From: Curtobacterium sp. ZW137 | GTDB taxonomy: Bacteria > Actinomycetota > Actinomycetes > Actinomycetales > Microbacteriaceae | DNA: 64,000 nucleotides | Direction of reading: 5' to 3' | Assembly (NCBI RefSeq): GCF_003762905.1 | Contig: NZ_RJKS01000005.1 | Location: 124,001 to 188,000 of the forward strand | Shown here: piece after piece, positions 56,128 through 63,327 of the stretch | How positions within the stretch are numbered: the stretch's first letter is position 1 | How the letters are laid out: each line of letters opens with the position of its first letter | Notes under the pieces: generated by a model | Databases searched by the model: none | What the model was told of the DNA's origin: nothing | What the model saw: the letters and a program-made list of their open reading frames with translations, nothing else | Program-made: the position numbers and the translations under genes

Positions 56128-56141
56128 CCATACTGGTATGG
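56128..56141. promoter_or_regulatory. CCATAC-TG-GTATGG inverted repeat in the whiB1 divergent gap
   Basis: Six-bp perfect arms around TG, 34 bp before the small membrane-protein gene. On the plus strand TATGGC within it could serve as a -10 for that gene, so the arms may be an operator or simply overlapping -10 boxes facing both ways. Confidence 0.45.
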
Positions 56142-56174
56142 CCAAATCAAGGGTTGCAATCCTGGAGGATCACT

Positions 56175-56597
56175 GTGTCTGAGCCCACCTCGAACTCACC
56201 CGAGGCCCCCGAACCGAGGTCTCGGGCCATGCTCGGGCTGCTCGTGGTCCTCGCGCTGGAGTTCCTCGCGCTCGTGGTCACGACCGTCGCACTCATCGTG
56301 GAGCTGCTCGTGTCGCCGGCGTCGAGCGTCGCGTCCGGCATCGCCCTCGTGGTCCTGACCGCCATCGCGGCGCTGTGGCTCGGGTCGATGCTCGTCGGCC
56401 TCTGGCGTGGCCGCTCCTGGGTGCGCAGCGGGATCATCGTCTGGCAGGTACTGCAGGGAGCCCTGGCGATCGGTGCGTTCCAGGGGGTCTTCCGCGTCCC
56501 GGCCGTCGGGTGGGCGCTGCTCCTGCCGGCGCTCGTCGCCATCACGCTCGTGCTCTCGAAGTCGGTGACGACCGCCCTGGCGCGTCGCGTCGAGTAG
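56175..56597 (+). CDS. Small four-helix membrane protein
   Basis: About 140 residues, unknown function. After a Pro/Glu-rich N-terminus there are four predicted transmembrane helices (about residues 18-42, 48-72, 82-104 and 108-130). WRGRSWVRSGIIVWQVLQ between helices 2 and 3 is the most distinctive stretch. GTG 56175 is selected because GGAGG sits 6 nt upstream; an upstream TTG in frame has no such site. Divergent from whiB1 and ends at a long palindromic terminator. Confidence 0.75.
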   Translation: MSEPTSNSPEAPEPRSRAMLGLLVVLALEFLALVVTTVALIVELLVSPASSVASGIALVVLTAIAALWLGSMLVGLWRGRSWVRSGIIVWQVLQGALAIGAFQGVFRVPAVGWALLLPALVAITLVLSKSVTTALARRVE

Positions 56598-56605
56598 GTC
56601 GTCAC

Positions 56606-56661
56606 CACAGACGGACGGGAGGCCCGGTGCCAGCTGGCACCGGGCCTCCCGTCCGTCTGTG
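56606..56661. terminator. 56-bp perfect palindrome between convergent genes
   Basis: Arms of 26 bp beginning CACAGACGGACGGGAGG, with central AGCT, and no mismatches. It separates the small membrane-protein gene and bcp. It is the longest of the family that includes 23861 and 52880. Confidence 0.88.
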
Positions 56662-56669
56662 GGCCGGGT

Positions 56670-57140
56670 TCAGACCAGGCCGAGCTTCTTCCGCAGGCTG
56701 GCCACGTGCCCGGTGGCCTTGACGTTGTAGAGCGGCAGCTGCACGGAGCCGTCCTCGGCGACGACGATCGTCGACCGGATCGTGCCGGTGACGATCTTGC
56801 CGTAGTTGTTCTTCTCACCCCAGGCACCGTAGGCCTTGTGCACTGCCAGGTCCGGGTCGCTCAGCAGCGGGAAGGTCAGGGCCTGCTCGTGCTGGAACTC
56901 CTTGAGCGCCGGCAGCTCGTCCTTCGACACGCCGAGGACCTCGTACCCGGCGGCCTGGAGCGAGGACATGTTGTCGCGGAAGTCGCACGCCTCGGTGGTG
57001 CAGCCCGGGGTCGACGCGGCGGGGTAGAAGTACACGATGACCTTGCGTCCCCGCAGGGATCCGAGGGTGTGCTCCACCCCGTCCTGGTCCTGCAGGGTGA
57101 AGTCTGGGGCGGTGTCGCCGGCGGCGAGGCGGTCGGTCAT
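56670..57140 (-). CDS. bcp: Thioredoxin-dependent peroxiredoxin Bcp/PrxQ
   Basis: A 156-residue peroxiredoxin reducing hydroperoxides with thioredoxin as donor. APDFTLQDQDGVEHTL opens the fold. YFYPAASTPGCTTEACDFRD contains the peroxidatic Cys (TPGC, about residue 46) and a second Cys five residues later, the atypical 2-Cys PrxQ arrangement. The ATG at 57140 has CAGGAG a few nt upstream; the longer frame to 57182 runs into the tRNA promoter region. Confidence 0.95.
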   Translation of the reverse strand: MTDRLAAGDTAPDFTLQDQDGVEHTLGSLRGRKVIVYFYPAASTPGCTTEACDFRDNMSSLQAAGYEVLGVSKDELPALKEFQHEQALTFPLLSDPDLAVHKAYGAWGEKNNYGKIVTGTIRSTIVVAEDGSVQLPLYNVKATGHVASLRKKLGLV

Positions 57141-57195
57141 GGGGCTCCTGTTCGGTCGGTGCCCGGCGGTGGTCACGGGCACGCGGATCCCATGC

Positions 57196-57201
57196 TATTG
57201 T
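57196..57201 (+). promoter_or_regulatory. -10 box of the tRNA-Lys gene
   Basis: TATTGT preceded by TG (extended -10), 52 nt upstream of the tRNA 5' end. Confidence 0.45.
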
Positions 57202-57253
57202 TGATTCCCGTTGCGGCACACAAGCCAAGACAAGCTCCGGGTGACCGGTGCAT

Positions 57254-57329
<76 letters not shown>

Positions 57330-57335
57330 CGATCC

Positions 57336-57359
57336 GAACCCCTGCTCCGGCAGGGGTTC
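57336..57359 (+). terminator. tRNA-Lys terminator hairpin
   Basis: GAACCCCTG and CAGGGGTTC form a perfect 9-bp stem with a 6-nt loop, 6 nt after the tRNA CCA end. Confidence 0.75.
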
Positions 57360-57388
57360 TCGTGTATCCGGAGGGGGATCGGGGAACG

Positions 57389-57829
57389 ATGATCACCAGG
57401 GAGCCCAAGGGCGGAGCGCTCGACGCGGCGGAGCTCGCGCGGCGTCTGAACCTCCTGCTCGACTTCGAGGAGTCGCAGCGCGGCGCGCCGGTGCCGTTCT
57501 CCGCGATCGAGGAGTACGTCGACGCCCGGGGCGGATCGCTCTCCCGTGCGAAGTGGACGTACATGATCTCCGGCGCCGGTCGTCGGAACCGCGACACCGA
57601 GCTCCTGCAGCTCCTCGCCGGCTTCTTCGAGGTCGACGAGCGCTTCCTGCTCGAGGACAGTGACGTCCCGGAGCGGATCAGTGCGCAGCTCGCCCTCGTG
57701 CGGTCGCTCCGGTCGGCACGCGTGAGCGGGTTCGCCGCGCGGACGTTCCCGGGGGAGCTCTCCCCGGAGGCGCTCCGCCGCATCGCCGCGGTGATCGAAG
57801 AGGAATCGCAGCGCGGGATCGTCCCGTGA
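57389..57829 (+). CDS. HTH regulator (EspR/XRE-like), first gene of a three-gene unit
   Basis: A 146-residue predicted DNA-binding protein. Residues about 12-95 resemble the long helix-turn-helix region of EspR-like actinobacterial regulators: LARRLNLLLDFEESQRGAPVPFSAIEEYV, then SLSRAKWTYMISGAGRRNRDTELLQLLAGFFEVDERFLLED, in which the recognition helix contains RAKWTYMISG. A C-terminal helical part (about 98-146) may mediate dimerisation. The ATG at 57389 follows GGGGA. Its stop overlaps the protease start (GTGA), so the pair is co-translated. Likely the substrate or repressor partner of the adjacent ImmA/IrrE-type protein. Confidence 0.78.
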   Translation: MITREPKGGALDAAELARRLNLLLDFEESQRGAPVPFSAIEEYVDARGGSLSRAKWTYMISGAGRRNRDTELLQLLAGFFEVDERFLLEDSDVPERISAQLALVRSLRSARVSGFAARTFPGELSPEALRRIAAVIEEESQRGIVP

Positions 57830-58302
57830 GAACGCGCGCCGGGGACTCCGCGCGGCTCGACGCGTTCTGGGAGCGTGGACGCGCCGAGGGCTGGGCGGAC
57901 GTCGACCAGGCCGTCACCGCCGCCGCCGAGATCGTCGGGAAGCCGATCGTCGTGCGCGAAGAAGCGTTCCTGGCGTCCGAGCCGGTCTGCGGGTTCGTGG
58001 CGACGCTCGAGCGGGCGCACCTCATCATGATCTCCCCGACCTCGTCCGGCACCTTCCGGTCGTTCGTGATCGGCCACGAGCTCGGCCACGTCCTGCACGC
58101 CCACCAGGAAGCGTCGGCGCAGTCCGCGTACATCCGCGACGTCATCCCGGACCTGCCGGAGTACAAGGTCGAGCGAGCGATGGCCCGAGGGCTCTTCGAG
58201 AACGAGTTCGAGCGCGAAGCCGAGCTGTTCGCCGACCGCCTCGCACAGCTCATCCGTGGTCACCGTGACCGGCCGAGCGCCTTCCGGGGGGTCTTCGGGT
58301 GA
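57826..58302 (+). CDS. ImmA/IrrE-family metallopeptidase
   Basis: A 158-residue zincin. The catalytic helix is VIGHELGHVLHAHQ (HExxH: His 84, Glu 85, His 88), and a downstream EREAELFADRL helix (about 129-139) supplies the third zinc ligand Glu. ImmA and IrrE cleave HTH repressors (ImmR, DdrO), and here an HTH gene lies directly upstream with a 4-nt overlap. No secretion signal. Unlike many toxin-like members it is short, with no extra domain. The GTGA overlap with the next gene implies three products made together. Confidence 0.88.
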   Translation: MRTRAGDSARLDAFWERGRAEGWADVDQAVTAAAEIVGKPIVVREEAFLASEPVCGFVATLERAHLIMISPTSSGTFRSFVIGHELGHVLHAHQEASAQSAYIRDVIPDLPEYKVERAMARGLFENEFEREAELFADRLAQLIRGHRDRPSAFRGVFG

Positions 58303-59231
58303 CGGCGGTGCTCGCCGTCGTCCAGGCCGTCCTGCTCGTCGCCGGGGCCGTGACGCTGTTCGTGCTGCAGCGCGGGCAGGACCGGACCCTCGCCGTCACG
58401 TTCCTGCTCTTCTGCGCGACGATCGTCACGAACGTGGACCCGTTGTACCGCTGGCTCGACCCGCTGTTCGGCGGGTTCAACGTCGTGACGGTGATCAGCG
58501 ACTGCCTGATGATCGCGGGGACCAGCACGCTGCTGTGGGGTGTGGCGAAGGCCGTCGGTGTCGCCGGCCCCTGGCTCCGGAACGCGATCATCGTCTCCTG
58601 CGCGGTCGTCGGCGTCGTGATCGTCACCGCGTTCGTGGTGCTGGACAAGCCGCCGACCACGACGACGTTCATGCTCGTGGCGGGTGACCACGCCGCCGCG
58701 GCGGTGTACTCGATCGCGCAGACGCTGTACCTCGGCGTCGCCCTCGGCGCCACCGGGGTGATCTGCATCCTCCGCGTCCGTGAAGCGCGGACCCGCACGG
58801 ACCTCGTCGGGCTGTGGGTGCTCGTCGTCGGCGGGCTGTTCGGCGTCGTCCGGATGGTCGTCGTCGTGGTGATGGACCTCGCGCACGTTGGTGGCGACCT
58901 CGCCGTCACGCGGGCCCTGTCGACGCCGTACGACATCACGACGCCCGGCGCCGTGATCTGCGTCGCGTCCGGGATGCTCCTCCTGGTGATCGGGCACCGC
59001 GTCGCCCGCGCCCGGCGTGCGAACGCCGTCGAGTCCGCGATCCGGACGCTCGAGCCCCTGCACACGCGGCTCGGCACCGACAACGAGTACCCGGCGTCGG
59101 ACGACCCCGCGACTCGCCTCAGCCGGCTCATCGTCGAGATCAACGACGGCGCTCGGAGCTCCCGCGCAGCCCTCAGCGACCGGGAGCGCGCGGTGCTCGC
59201 GCGTGCCGAAGCCGCACTGGACGTCGCGTAG
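58299..59231 (+). CDS. Seven-helix membrane protein (MAB_1171c-like putative transporter/sensor)
   Basis: A 310-residue protein with seven predicted transmembrane helices (between residues 1 and about 235) and a C-terminal cytosolic region (about 240-310) with an amphipathic helical pattern (SRLIVEINDGARSSRAALSDRERAVLARAEAALD). This architecture resembles the actinobacterial MAB_1171c putative-transporter family, whose genes are often beside HTH and ImmA/IrrE genes. I infer it could sense a membrane signal and relay it to the protease. GTG start overlaps the protease stop by 4 nt. Confidence 0.72.
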   Translation: MTAVLAVVQAVLLVAGAVTLFVLQRGQDRTLAVTFLLFCATIVTNVDPLYRWLDPLFGGFNVVTVISDCLMIAGTSTLLWGVAKAVGVAGPWLRNAIIVSCAVVGVVIVTAFVVLDKPPTTTTFMLVAGDHAAAAVYSIAQTLYLGVALGATGVICILRVREARTRTDLVGLWVLVVGGLFGVVRMVVVVVMDLAHVGGDLAVTRALSTPYDITTPGAVICVASGMLLLVIGHRVARARRANAVESAIRTLEPLHTRLGTDNEYPASDDPATRLSRLIVEINDGARSSRAALSDRERAVLARAEAALDVA

Positions 59232-59254
59232 CACCCTCCGGCCGTGTAGGGTCT

Positions 59255-59268
59255 GTAGCAATTGCTAC
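59255..59268. promoter_or_regulatory. 14-bp perfect palindrome GTAGCAATTGCTAC
   Basis: A/T-rich for this genome, in the gap after the seven-helix gene and 83 bp before the SCO4848-like start. TAGGGT lies a few bases to its left. It looks like an operator for a dimeric (MarR-like) regulator; no such gene is adjacent. Confidence 0.6.
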
Positions 59269-59338
59269 GTTTCCCTGTGGTGATCGCCGGTGGGACTCGG
59301 CCGCGTTGGGGGCGGCCGAGCACCACCGATCTCCTCGG

Positions 59339-59344
59339 TAGGCT
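59339..59344 (+). promoter_or_regulatory. -10 box of the SCO4848-like gene
   Basis: TAGGCT, 6 nt before the GTG at 59351; leaderless arrangement. Confidence 0.55.
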
Positions 59345-59350
59345 GCTGGG

Positions 59351-59563
59351 GTGTTCGTCTTCGCCGCAGTCGTCCTGTTCGTCGGTGCCCTGTTCAACCT
59401 GATCGCCTGGCCGCGCTTCTTCCAGCGGGTCGCGAAGGACACTCGGGCCCGTGACGCCGCCGGTCGCCCGACCACGTTCTACACGGTGCACCTCGTGCTG
59501 CTGCTCGTCGCGCTGGCGATCACGGCCGCCTCGATCGTCGCGGGCATCCTGCTGCTGGTCTGA
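59351..59563 (+). CDS. SCO4848-family small membrane protein
   Basis: A 70-residue protein with two predicted transmembrane helices (about 2-20 and 45-68) joined by a basic cytosolic loop. LFNLIAWPRFFQRVAKDTRA is the recognisable family stretch. Function unknown. It is followed by about 100 bp of CGCACG/CGCCCG dinucleotide-like repeats (59571-59660) and then the two-component operon. Confidence 0.78.
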   Translation: MFVFAAVVLFVGALFNLIAWPRFFQRVAKDTRARDAAGRPTTFYTVHLVLLLVALAITAASIVAGILLLV

Positions 59564-59666
59564 GCCGACGGCGCACGCGCACGCGCACGCGCGCGCCCGC
59601 GCCCGCGCGCCCGCGCACCCGCGCCCGCGCACCCGCCCGCACCCGCACCCGTGCCCGCGCGGTCCG

Positions 59667-59699
59667 CTTCAGCCGCGCTTCAGCGCCGCCCGGGACAAT
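59667..59699 (+). promoter_or_regulatory. Autoregulated promoter of the two-component operon
   Basis: Direct repeat CTTCAG-N5-CTTCAG (59667-59683), an 11-bp period typical of OmpR-family sites, then GACAAT (59694-59699) as -10 with 7 nt to the ATG. The same element precedes the PepSY-like gene at 61744. Confidence 0.7.
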
Positions 59700-59706
59700 A
59701 CGGACC

Positions 59707-60384
59707 ATGCGTGTGCTGGTGGTCGACGACGAGGTCCGCCTCGCTGACGGCATCCGCCGTGGGCTCGAGGCCGAGGGGTGGGCGGTCGACGTCGCCCACG
59801 ACGGCATCGACGGGCTCTGGCACGCGCGCGAGTTCACCTACGACGCCGTCGTGCTCGACCTGATGATGCCCGGCATGAGCGGGTGGGCCGTCTGCGAGCA
59901 ACTCCGCGCGGAGGAGAACTGGACGCCCGTCCTCATGCTCACCGCGAAGGACGGCGAGTGGGACCAGGTCGAGGCACTCGATGCCGGCGCCGACGACTAC
60001 GTCACGAAGCCGTTCTCGCATCCGGTGCTCGTGGCCCGGCTCCGGGCGCTGGTCCGGCGCGGGGCCCGTGCCCGGCCGAGCGTGCTCACGGTGGGGGACC
60101 TGCGCCTCGACCCTGCCGCCCGGACGGCATCGCGCGGCGAGGTCCCGCTCGACCTCACGAGCCGGGAGTTCGCGGTGCTGGAGTTCCTGGTCCGTCGAGC
60201 GGGCGAGGTGTGCTCGAAGCGCCAGGTGATCGAGAACGTCTGGGACGTCGACTTCGACGGCGACCCGAACATCGTCGAGGTGTACGTCGGGCACCTGCGG
60301 CGGAAGGTCGACCGGCCGTTCGGGCGGGCGAGCATCGAGACGGTCCGGGGCGCGGGCTACCGGCTGACGGCCGACGATGCGTGA
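59707..60384 (+). CDS. OmpR-family response regulator
   Basis: A 225-residue regulator. The receiver domain has VVDDEV (6-11), the phospho-acceptor Asp 51 in VVLDLMMPG and Lys in VTKPF near 102. The winged helix ends VEVYVGHLRRKVD and VRGAGYRL. Overall it resembles CutR/TcrA-like actinobacterial regulators. Direct CTTCAG repeats stand in its own promoter and in that of the PepSY-like gene, so it likely controls both. The stop overlaps the kinase gene by 8 nt. Confidence 0.92.
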   Translation: MRVLVVDDEVRLADGIRRGLEAEGWAVDVAHDGIDGLWHAREFTYDAVVLDLMMPGMSGWAVCEQLRAEENWTPVLMLTAKDGEWDQVEALDAGADDYVTKPFSHPVLVARLRALVRRGARARPSVLTVGDLRLDPAARTASRGEVPLDLTSREFAVLEFLVRRAGEVCSKRQVIENVWDVDFDGDPNIVEVYVGHLRRKVDRPFGRASIETVRGAGYRLTADDA

Positions 60385-61735
60385 GCGCAAGAGCCGCCGG
60401 CCGCCGAACGCCGGCGGGCCGAACGCCCGCCGTCCCCGGAGCGTCCGTGCGCGCACCACCGTCGCCGCGGTCGTCCTGGTCCTCGCCGCGCTCGTGGTCG
60501 GCTCCGCCGCGTTCGTCGTCGTGCTGCGCCTGGTCCTCGTCGACGGCGTCCGGGCGAGCGCCGAGAGCGGGCTGGAGCAGGCGTCCGCCCGCGTCGAGGC
60601 CGACGGTGCCTCCGCGGTCGACGGGTACGACGAGGTCCTCGTGCAGGTCGTCGGCGAGGGCGGCCAGGTCATCGCCCACGGCGACGACGCCGACCCACCC
60701 GCGCTCCCGACCGCCGACGAGTCGCGGTACGACCACGACGGTGAACGCTGGCTCCTCGTCGCCGACGACGTCGACCTGCCCGGTGGGTCCGAGGCGACCG
60801 TGGTCTTCGGGGCGTCGCTCGACGCGGCGGACACCGCGACGACGGCGGTGACGACCCTGCTGGCGGTGGGCGTCCCGGTGCTCGTGACGCTGATGGGGAT
60901 CGGGACGTGGATCGTCGTCGGGCGGTCGCTCCGTCCCGTGGAGCGGATCCGCCGCGAGGTCGCGGACGTCGGCGGCGCGTCCCGTGGGGCGCGCGTCCTC
61001 GTGCCCGACACCGGGGACGAGGTCGCCCGGCTCGCCGCCACGATGAACGACATGCTCGACCGCCTGGAGCGGTCCGCGGCAGCGCAGCGGCGGTTCGTCT
61101 CGGACGCGTCGCACGAACTCCGGTCGCCGATCGCCTCGGTCCGCCAGCACGCCTCGGTCGCACGGGCGCACCCGGACCGGATGGAGATGACGGAGCTGAC
61201 CGACGTGGTCCTGGCGGAGAACGACCGACTCGCGGCCCTGGTCGACGGCCTGCTCGAGCTCTCCCGCCTCGACGAACGGGGCATCGGGGAGCGTCGGCCG
61301 GTCGACCTCGACGACATCGCGCTCGCGGAGGTCGCCCGGATCCGGTCTGCCGGCGTCGTCCGGGTGGACGGCTCGGGCATCGGCGCGGCCCGGGTGCTCG
61401 GCGACGAGCGGGTCCTCGGACGGGTGGTGCGGAACCTGGTCGACAACGCCGCACGGCATGCGTCCACGGGCATCGCCGTCGGCGTCCGCGCGGTGGGCGG
61501 CACCGCCGAGCTGGTCGTGGACGACGACGGCGCGGGGGTTCCACCCGAGGACCGGCAGCGGGTCTTCGACCGCTTCGTCCGGCTCGACGAGGCGCGCGCC
61601 CGGGACGACGGCGGTTCCGGACTCGGGCTCGCGATCGTGCGGGACGCGGTGGTGGCGCACGGTGGGACGGTGACGGTCGAGGACGCTCCGACGGGAGGCG
61701 CGCGGTTCGTCGTGCGCATCGCACTCGGTGGCTGA
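60377..61735 (+). CDS. Sensor histidine kinase
   Basis: A 452-residue membrane kinase. Transmembrane helices at about 27-50 and 155-178 enclose an acidic sensor domain of about 100 residues (VQVVGEGGQVIAHGDD...YDHDGERWLLVADDV). A HAMP domain (about 178-232), HisKA with VSDASHELRSPIASVRQ and HATPase_c (NLVDNAARHA, DDDGAGVPPEDR, GSGLGLAIV) follow. The N-terminus is Arg/Pro-rich. Partner of the response regulator upstream; the signal is unknown. Confidence 0.92.
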   Translation: MRERKSRRPPNAGGPNARRPRSVRARTTVAAVVLVLAALVVGSAAFVVVLRLVLVDGVRASAESGLEQASARVEADGASAVDGYDEVLVQVVGEGGQVIAHGDDADPPALPTADESRYDHDGERWLLVADDVDLPGGSEATVVFGASLDAADTATTAVTTLLAVGVPVLVTLMGIGTWIVVGRSLRPVERIRREVADVGGASRGARVLVPDTGDEVARLAATMNDMLDRLERSAAAQRRFVSDASHELRSPIASVRQHASVARAHPDRMEMTELTDVVLAENDRLAALVDGLLELSRLDERGIGERRPVDLDDIALAEVARIRSAGVVRVDGSGIGAARVLGDERVLGRVVRNLVDNAARHASTGIAVGVRAVGGTAELVVDDDGAGVPPEDRQRVFDRFVRLDEARARDDGGSGLGLAIVRDAVVAHGGTVTVEDAPTGGARFVVRIALGG

Positions 61736-61743
61736 ACAGGCGG

Positions 61744-61777
61744 CTTCAGGTCTGCTTCAGCACTCCCACGGCACGCT
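61744..61777 (+). promoter_or_regulatory. PepSY-like gene promoter with CTTCAG direct repeat
   Basis: CTTCAG-N5-CTTCAG at 61744-61760, then CACGCT (61772-61777) 6 nt before the ATG. The repeat-to-minus-10 distance is 11 nt, against 10 nt in the regulator's own promoter. Confidence 0.65.
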
Positions 61778-61783
61778 CGTCCC

Positions 61784-62401
61784 ATGAACCTCACCACCAC
61801 GCCCCGCCTCCGCCGGGCCACCGTCTCCGCCGCCGTCCTGTTCGCCGGGGCACTCGCCGTCACCGGCTGCGCCGGCACCGACTCGGACTCCGGTTCGACC
61901 GCCGGGTCCCGCATCTCGTCGTCCGCCACGGCGGGCAGCGGCGGCGCGACGACGACCGCCGCCACGAACGACGCCCTCGCCGCTGCCGTCGCGACCGCTC
62001 GTGACGCCGTGGGCTCCGGCACGGTGATCTCGGTCGAGCAGGAGCAGAACGGCACCGCGTGGGAGGTCCTCGTCGTGACGGCCGACCACGCCGAGCACGA
62101 GGTCCACACGGACGCCAGCGGGGAGGAGACCACGGGCACGCCGCGCGTGGACGACTCCGACACCGAGGACCGCGCCGAGAACCAGCGCTTCGTGGACGCG
62201 GCCGAGATCGACGTGGTCGACGCCGCCGGCCGGCTGCAGGACACCGTCGCAGGGACGGTCACGGAGCTCGGTCTCGACGACCACGCCGGCGCGGTCGTCT
62301 GGGAGGGTGACGTCCGCGACTCCTCCGGCACGAAGCACAGCATCCGCATCGACGCCGGCTCCGGGGACGTCGTGACGAACACCGTCGACACCGACGACTG
62401 A
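61784..62401 (+). CDS. PepSY-like lipoprotein
   Basis: A 205-residue exported lipoprotein with lipobox AVTGC (Cys 29) and a Ser/Thr/Ala linker to about residue 60. Two PepSY-like beta-alpha-beta units follow (about 62-115, GTVISVEQEQNGTAWEVLVVTADHAEHEV; about 130-200, VTELGLDDHAGAVVWEGDVRDSSGTKHSIRIDAGSGDV). PepSY proteins can inhibit peptidases or shape envelope signalling, and this one may feed back on the adjacent kinase. Its promoter carries the same direct repeat as the regulator operon. Confidence 0.78.
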   Translation: MNLTTTPRLRRATVSAAVLFAGALAVTGCAGTDSDSGSTAGSRISSSATAGSGGATTTAATNDALAAAVATARDAVGSGTVISVEQEQNGTAWEVLVVTADHAEHEVHTDASGEETTGTPRVDDSDTEDRAENQRFVDAAEIDVVDAAGRLQDTVAGTVTELGLDDHAGAVVWEGDVRDSSGTKHSIRIDAGSGDVVTNTVDTDD

Positions 62402-62479
62402 CCCCGCACGGCGAGCCGCCCGGTGTCGGCGGAGCGGTGTAGACCGGGGCACACCACCCGGACGGGATCGGAGCCGACG

Positions 62480-63316
62480 ATGACCGATGCAACACCGCGC
62501 AGCTACCCGCAGGGCGTCCCGAGCTGGATCGAGGCCCGCCACCCGGACCCGGACGCCGCCGCCGCGTTCTACGGCGCGCTCTTCGGCTGGGACCTCGAGG
62601 AGCGGATGCCGCCCGGAGCGCCGGGCTCCTACCGGATCGCCACGATCGACGGCCGTGACGTCGGGGCGATCACGACGAGCGAGGACCCGGCGGCCTGGAC
62701 CACGTACATCGCCGTGGACGACGCCGACCTGACTGCCGCCCGGGTCGTCGCGCTCGGCGGCAGCGCGGGGGAGCGGTGGGACGCCGGTCCCGGTGGCAGT
62801 GCGGGCCGCGGTGCGGACTGCATCGATCCCCGCGGCGCCGCGTTCTCGCTCTGGCAGGCGCGGGAGCGGCTCGGGTCGCAGCACATCAACGCCCCGGGCG
62901 GGTGGGTGTTCAGCGACCTGCGGTCCCGCGAGCCAGACGAGGCATTCGTCTTCTACGAGCAGCTGTTCGGCTGGCAGGTGTCCGGCATGGACGAGGGGCC
63001 GAGCGTGATGGTGCGGCTGCCCGGGTACGGCGACCACCTCGCGGCGACCTCGGACCCGGACATCCGGGAGCGCCAGTTCGGCGCGCCGGAGGGGTTCGCG
63101 GACGTCATCGGTGCGCTGGCTCGGATCGATGACGGGCCCGACGACTGGCACGTGTCCTTCAGCGTCGCCGACCGGGACGTCGCAGCGGACCGGGTGGTGG
63201 AACTCGGCGGCCGGCTCCTCGGGACCTGGGAGGGCTACTGGACCCGGGCCGCGGAGCTCGAAGACCCCCAGGGTGCGACGTTCCGCGTGACGCAGTTCGC
63301 CCCCGACGCCGGCTGA
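62480..63316 (+). CDS. Tandem VOC-domain protein (glyoxalase-like)
   Basis: A 278-residue protein made of two vicinal-oxygen-chelate domains (about 12-128 and 140-270). Each has a beta-alpha-beta-beta-beta unit: PSWIEARHPDPDAAAAFYGALFGW with DPRGAAFSLWQ, and WVFSDLRSREPDEAFVFYEQLFGW with DPQGATFRVTQF. Such double-VOC proteins in actinobacteria are often labelled hydroxylase or glyoxalase, but substrates are rarely known. GGATCGGAG precedes the ATG. It is convergent with the TetR gene, 11 bp away. Confidence 0.85.
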   Translation: MTDATPRSYPQGVPSWIEARHPDPDAAAAFYGALFGWDLEERMPPGAPGSYRIATIDGRDVGAITTSEDPAAWTTYIAVDDADLTAARVVALGGSAGERWDAGPGGSAGRGADCIDPRGAAFSLWQARERLGSQHINAPGGWVFSDLRSREPDEAFVFYEQLFGWQVSGMDEGPSVMVRLPGYGDHLAATSDPDIRERQFGAPEGFADVIGALARIDDGPDDWHVSFSVADRDVAADRVVELGGRLLGTWEGYWTRAAELEDPQGATFRVTQFAPDAG

Positions 63317-63327
63317 GCACGGGCCGC

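Noticed and set aside
59680-62457. A 925-codon minus-strand frame opposite the two-component genes
   Set aside because: Ser/Thr/Arg-rich shadow with no domains. The plus strand carries complete regulator, kinase and lipoprotein genes.
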